Below, in pieces: positions 7,775 to 10,335 of a DNA stretch of 10,335 nt; position 1 is the first letter of the stretch, and every line of letters starts with the position of its first letter. The stretch is from an uncultured Lentisphaeria bacterium (GTDB lineage: Bacteria; Verrucomicrobiota; Lentisphaeria; Victivallales; Victivallaceae). The notes beneath the pieces were generated by a model, which was given only the letters and a program-made list of their open reading frames with translations, did no database searches and had not been told where the DNA came from. The stretch lies in contig CAIJKT010001182.1 in the NCBI GenBank assembly GCA_903821255.1, positions 1 through 10,335 on the forward strand, in the 5' to 3' direction. Made by a program: the position numbers and the translations under genes.

Positions 7775-7840
7775 TTCCGCATCTCCTTTTTTTAGTTGAT
7801 TTGGTTTTGTCGTTGTTTTCATTTCTGCATCTCCTTTTTT
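7767..7840 (-). repeat. Tandem duplication of ribosome-binding site plus start codon
   Basis: Two 26-base units, 7767-7792 and 7815-7840, differ at one base and have a period of 48 bases, exactly 16 codons. Each contains an A-rich AGGAG, an 8-base spacer and ATGAAAAC, so the pseudopilin gene has two equivalent in-frame translation starts. The upstream start adds 16 residues ([16 protein letters not shown]) before the normal leader. Confidence 0.85.
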
Positions 7841-7859
7841 GTTTAGTAAAATTTTAAGA

Positions 7860-8909
7860 TTATGTGCTTTCACGGATAATCAGTTTAGGCTCAATGACAA
7901 TCTTCTTCACATTTCCGCGTTCAAGATGTTCGGCAAGGAACCGGACACTGCGCCTGCCCTGTTCGGCCCATTCGGTATCTACTGTGGTGAGCGCAGGATG
8001 CGCCACCCGTGATTCCGGAAGATTATCAAATCCGGCAATTGCGAGCTTTCCCGGCACCGGGATGTTATGATCTTTGCAATAATTGAGCACGCGCAACGCG
8101 GTATAATCATTGGAGCAGAATACTGCGGTCGGCGGATCTTTCAGCGCCAGCAATTCATTCATCGCCTGATTGCATGATTCCTGGCTGTTTTCAACAGTCT
8201 TTAACAATTCCGCGTCAAAACTCATATTATGTTCTTTTAATGATGTATAATAACCGTCGAACTTCGGAGTATACCAGGATGGATGACCACTGGCCACCAT
8301 GGCAACGCGCTGATGTCCGCGGCTGATCAAATGCCCGGTAATCATCCAGCCGCTGCGATTAAGATTGCCGCTGACAGTGGAAACGCCCGGTGGATTATCA
8401 ATGGTCTGGCAGCAGACACAGTTGATATTCGGGTCATAAGACAGCAAGTCCGCCGCAGCTTTGTCACATGCGGGGAAATTCTGCATGATGATAATATCAG
8501 TTTTGTGGTCTATTGTCATTTTCTTCAGAAATGCCGTTGAGATCAATTCAGTTTCGCAATGTATTTTGATTGCCTCTTCGGAGATTCCTTTATAAATACC
8601 CGCATAAACATAGTTGAAACCAATTGATCTTTCCTTGTCCAGGTCGTGTATCAGAATATAAACTTTGCGCAAACTGTTGACCTGTTTTATCACGCAGGCC
8701 CGGCCGCGGGACTGTTCAACCAGATTTTTTTTGGACAGTTCAGACAATACCCGGCGGCTGGTAATATTGCTTATCCCGTAACGGGCGGATATCTCGTCCA
8801 CGGTAAAAAAATTGGAACCGGAAGGCGGATTATGCTCATGAATATAGTCCGTCAACTCATCCGAAACCTTCTTCCACAAATATTTAGAGCTTGTCATTTC
8901 AGCATGCAT
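7860..8909 (-). CDS. Transcriptional regulator, GntR-type winged helix with LacI-type sugar-sensing domain (AraR-like layout)
   Basis: A 349-residue cytoplasmic DNA-binding protein. The start at 8909 has AAGGAA eight bases upstream; the ATG at 8897 has no comparable site. Residues about 10-75 form a GntR winged helix ([20 protein letters not shown] recognition region, then the RGRACVI wing). Residues about 84-349 form a LacI/periplasmic-binding-protein-like effector domain: [13 protein letters not shown] at 193-205, [15 protein letters not shown] around 261-275, [10 protein letters not shown] at 291-300, and the typical LacI-family ending [11 protein letters not shown]. AraR of Bacillus has the same layout and is a sugar-responsive repressor, so an oligosaccharide or monosaccharide effector is likely; its identity cannot be read. 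It is the first gene of the cluster. Its stop at 7860 lies 37 or 85 nt before the pseudopilin starts, which suggests co-transcription and autoregulation. Confidence 0.92.
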   Translation of the reverse strand: MHAEMTSSKYLWKKVSDELTDYIHEHNPPSGSNFFTVDEISARYGISNITSRRVLSELSKKNLVEQSRGRACVIKQVNSLRKVYILIHDLDKERSIGFNYVYAGIYKGISEEAIKIHCETELISTAFLKKMTIDHKTDIIIMQNFPACDKAAADLLSYDPNINCVCCQTIDNPPGVSTVSGNLNRSGWMITGHLISRGHQRVAMVASGHPSWYTPKFDGYYTSLKEHNMSFDAELLKTVENSQESCNQAMNELLALKDPPTAVFCSNDYTALRVLNYCKDHNIPVPGKLAIAGFDNLPESRVAHPALTTVDTEWAEQGRRSVRFLAEHLERGNVKKIVIEPKLIIREST

Positions 8910-8947
8910 AGCCCCACTTCCTTAAATTATTATGCTTATCTGTTTCT

Positions 8948-8976
8948 ATTATATATCATACTCTGATATTTGTAAA
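8948..8976 (-). promoter_or_regulatory. Sigma70-type promoter of the regulator gene or operon
   Basis: On the minus strand TTTACA (8976-8971) is separated by 17 bases from a perfect TATAAT (8953-8948). This is the best promoter match in the window. Transcription would begin near 8941, giving a leader of about 30 bases before the ATG at 8909. Confidence 0.75.
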
Positions 8977-8981
8977 TAGAG

Positions 8982-8993
8982 AAAGTATACTTT
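8982..8993. promoter_or_regulatory. Candidate operator site 1 (AAAGTATACTTT)
   Basis: A perfect 12-bp palindrome ends six bases upstream of the -35 element of the regulator promoter. It belongs to a longer direct repeat, AGTATACTTTGTTTG (8984-8998), that recurs at 9058-9072. Binding by the adjacent GntR/LacI-type regulator is inferred from position only. Confidence 0.45.
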
Positions 8994-9057
8994 GTTTGTT
9001 TTTTTATTGATTTTTTAACCAGCATCCGTAAACAATGTGCTGAATTTATCTGTAATT

Positions 9058-9072
9058 AGTATACGTTGTTTC
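9058..9072. promoter_or_regulatory. Candidate operator site 2 (AGTATACGTTGTTTC)
   Basis: It matches site 1 at 13 of 15 positions and lies in the same orientation. The GTATAC cores are 74 bp apart, close to seven helical turns, so both would face the same side of the helix and could be bridged by one regulator oligomer. Confidence 0.4.
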
Positions 9073-9246
9073 AAACAGTTAATCTTCCTGAAAAAGACCA
9101 AAATACTATGCAAAAAAAGTCAACACAGGTAGCAGATGGATTCTATGAGCCGGCAGATTTCCCGGTAACCAGACCGGATTTTCGAACTCCACGGCATTCT
9201 CCGCAATAAATCCAGGCACGGTCATTAAGAAGTTGTTAAGAAATAA

Positions 9247-9945
9247 GCGTTACAAGTTTCGCGAAATATCCCGGAAGCCGGCAGGAAACCAGACGCTATC
9301 ATCTACGATCCCGCATCCCGCCGCGTCTTCGCCTTCAACAACGGCGGCAGCACGGTAACGGTGCTCGATGCTAAAACCGGCGAAGTTGCCGGCAATATCG
9401 AGCTTGGCGGAGCGCCTGAATTTGCCGTGGCTGACGGCAAAGGCCGCGTCTACGTCAACATCGAGGATAAAGACGAAGTCGTTAAAATCGACTCCGTGAA
9501 TATGACCGTCCTGAACCACTGGCCGCTTGATCCGGGCAAAACCCCGACCGGACTGGCTATGGACATCGAACATCAACGGCTTTTCAGCGGCTGCCGCGGC
9601 AGCAAAACGGTTGAAGTAATGGACGCGAACAACGGCAGGGTGCTGGCGAGTCTGCCGATCGGCGCCGGAGTGGATGCGGTCGCATTCGATCCGGAATCGC
9701 AGAACGTTTTCAGTTCGAACGGCGACGGCACCCTGACCGTGATTCATGAAGACGCCCCGGACAAATTTCAGGTGATTCAGAATGTTTCCACTCAGCCCGG
9801 TGCAAGGACATTGGCCCTGGATATGAACACACATCAGGTGTGGCTGGTCACGGCGGAATCCAAGTCCGCGCCGGAGTCGCAGGAAAAGCGGCGCAGAATC
9901 GTCGTCCCGAATACCTTCGCGGTGCTGATCGTCGGCAGGAACTGA
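9247..9945 (+). pseudogene. YncE-like (YVTN-repeat) beta-propeller protein, 5'-truncated
   Basis: The frame is open from 9247 after a TAA at 9244-9246. Recognisable homology begins near 9280 with GRKPDAIIYDPASRRVFAFN. Blades of the YncE/YVTN type follow: TVLDAKTGEV, EFAVADGKGRVYVN, GLAMDIEHQRLFSGC, AVAFDPESQNVFSSNGDGT and ARTLALDMNTHQVWL, ending TFAVLIVGRN. Family members normally have a signal peptide and further blades before the PDAI-YDP segment. Here these are absent and no ATG or ribosome-binding site precedes it; the only start-like codon is a GTG at 9361, inside a blade. The family is extracytoplasmic, often with unknown ligand. Codons are visibly GC-richer than in the minus-strand cluster. 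I read it as a decaying fragment left by a rearrangement, with an intact 3' end. If expressed from 9361 it would make a 194-residue partial propeller. Confidence 0.75.
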
Positions 9946-9965
9946 TTATTCCCGATTGCTCAAGT

Positions 9966-9997
9966 GTGTGCCGCTGTCGAGGCGCACACCATTTTCC
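9966..9997 (+). terminator. Weak candidate terminator after the beta-propeller remnant
   Basis: GTGTGC (9966-9971) pairs with GCACAC (9984-9989) around a 12-base loop, followed shortly by ATTTTCC. It lies between two convergent reading frames, a natural place for a terminator. The stem is short and the T-run is poor. Confidence 0.25.
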
Positions 9998-10007
9998 AGT
10001 TCAGAAA

Positions 10008-10202
10008 TTAACATACTCGTGACTCTCGCAGCGTAAGTTTATTGCATCTGGATAATACCAGCGTATTTTTGTCTTCGATCAGCCACTCGAAATCCTCGCC
10101 TTTCTCCATTTTGATGGCCTCCGCGATGGCGGTGGGCATCACCACCTTGAACGCGCGGTTGGTAGGCCGCTGGCCCTTTTGAATTTTCACTTTATATCCC
10201 AT
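10008..10202 (-). CDS. Small AbrB/SpoVT-like DNA-binding-domain protein
   Basis: With the start at 10202 it has 64 residues, MGYKVKIQKGQRPTNRAFKV then MPTAIAEAIKMEKGEDFEWLIEDKNTLVLSR. The layout of a basic N-terminal strand, a P-x-A-I-A-E-A helix, a K-G-E/D-x-x-E-W turn and a final K-N-T-L-V-L strand fits a swapped-hairpin AbrB/SpoVT/MazE domain. I recall near relatives in PVC-group genomes beside transposase genes, but no transposase is present here. The last 12 residues (CNKLTLRESRVC) do not look family-like, so the 3' end may be a truncation reading into foreign sequence. An upstream in-frame ATG (10268) would overlap the preceding gene. AAGGA lies 11 bases before the 10202 start, rather far. 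A role as antitoxin or as an IS accessory protein is inferred. Confidence 0.65.
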   Translation of the reverse strand: MGYKVKIQKGQRPTNRAFKVVMPTAIAEAIKMEKGEDFEWLIEDKNTLVLSRCNKLTLRESRVC

Positions 10203-10225
10203 GTATATGCAGTTCCTTGTTATCC

Positions 10226-10243
10226 GCCGCCGCTTCCGGCGGC
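10226..10243. other. GC-rich hairpin upstream of the AbrB-like gene
   Basis: GCCGCCG (10226-10232) and CGGCGGC (10237-10243) form a perfect 7-bp stem with a 4-base loop (GAAG on the minus strand). It lies just after the stop of the upstream minus-strand gene. No T-run follows on the minus strand, so it is a poor intrinsic terminator for that gene. It may be a mobile-element end, a small dispersed repeat, or an mRNA 3' structure. Confidence 0.5.
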
Positions 10244-10257
10244 AGATAAGTTCTTGT

Positions 10258-10335
10258 TTATTTTGCAATGACGAAAATCTTTTCCAGAATGTTGTTGTTT
10301 TCGTTTGCTTCCGTGACCTTGCCCGTGCTGTCGGC
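10258..10335 (-). CDS. C-terminal end of a CARDB-like extracellular protein (5' part beyond window)
   Basis: The last 25 codons of a minus-strand frame enter from the right edge and stop at TAA (10260-10258). The peptide includes ADSTGKVTEANENNN and ends FVIAK. The pattern D-x-x-x-x-V-x-E-x-N-E-x-N-N is typical of the end of a CARDB domain, an Ig-like adhesion or scaffold module of secreted proteins. Too little is present to say more. Confidence 0.6.
   Translation of the reverse strand, partial: ADSTGKVTEANENNNILEKIFVIAK

Larger units (their letters stand above)
8910..9246. other. Gene-poor intergenic stretch upstream of the regulator
   Basis: The first 160 bases or so are AT-rich and hold the promoter and two candidate operator sites. 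From about 9110 to 9246 I see no convincing gene, promoter or structured RNA. A short direct repeat TTAAGAA occurs twice at 9225-9242. Composition rises in GC at about 9270, where the beta-propeller remnant begins, so a rearrangement junction probably lies in or just after this stretch. Confidence 0.5.

Noticed and set aside
9108..9209. A 33-codon plus-strand ORF starting MQKKSTQVADGF
   Set aside because: Its upstream A-rich sequence is a poor ribosome-binding site, I see no family resemblance, and a frame of this length is expected by chance.
9250..9834. A 194-codon minus-strand frame antisense to the propeller remnant
   Set aside because: The plus-strand frame has clear YVTN-type blades. 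The antisense translation is rich in His, Arg and Phe, as expected of the complement of GC-rich codons.

Overview
The window most resembles a chromosomal segment from a Lentisphaerota (Victivallis-like) bacterium or a close PVC relative. The evidence is the pseudopilin with an [24 protein letters not shown] N-terminus and an H-X9-D motif near its C-terminus, a GntR/LacI hybrid regulator, and large secreted multi-domain glycosidase-like proteins. This placement comes from recognising protein families, not from a search.

Positions 8909 down to 1 form a minus-strand carbohydrate-use cluster. In transcription order it holds: (1) a GntR-HTH/LacI-sensor regulator (8909-7860) behind a near-consensus sigma70-type promoter and a pair of GTATAC-centred sites; (2) a pseudopilin-like protein (start 7774 or 7822, stop 7031) whose ribosome-binding site and start codon are tandemly duplicated; (3) a 1347-residue secreted protein (6921-2878) with a GH20 N-terminal-like domain, a divergent TIM barrel, a helical region, a CBM9-like domain and a C-terminal LamG-like domain; (4) a secreted free-standing copy of that LamG-like domain (2803-1969), broken by one inserted base; (5) a secreted GHL15/GH114-like TIM-barrel protein with a beta-sandwich module (1797 to beyond position 1), open for 599 codons and running off the left edge. 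Spacings are 37-85 nt between (1) and (2) depending on start, 109 nt between (2) and (3), 74 nt between (3) and (4), and 171 nt between (4) and (5). The first four are therefore plausibly one transcription unit; the fifth may have its own signals.

The likely joint role is sensing, binding and hydrolysing a polysaccharide or glycoprotein glycan at the cell surface, with the pseudopilin as a surface or secretion component. Regulator + pseudopilin + hydrolase + lectin-like protein would be a locus type analogous to, but different from, SusCD-based polysaccharide utilisation loci. The substrate cannot be read from the sequence.

From about 9000 to the right edge the window changes character. There is a gene-poor stretch (8910-9246), then a 5'-truncated YncE-like beta-propeller remnant on the plus strand (to 9945, visibly GC-richer). 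A small AbrB/SpoVT-like protein (10202-10008) and the C-terminal tail of a CARDB-like protein (10335-10258) follow on the minus strand. This end looks like a rearranged, decaying region beside the cluster.
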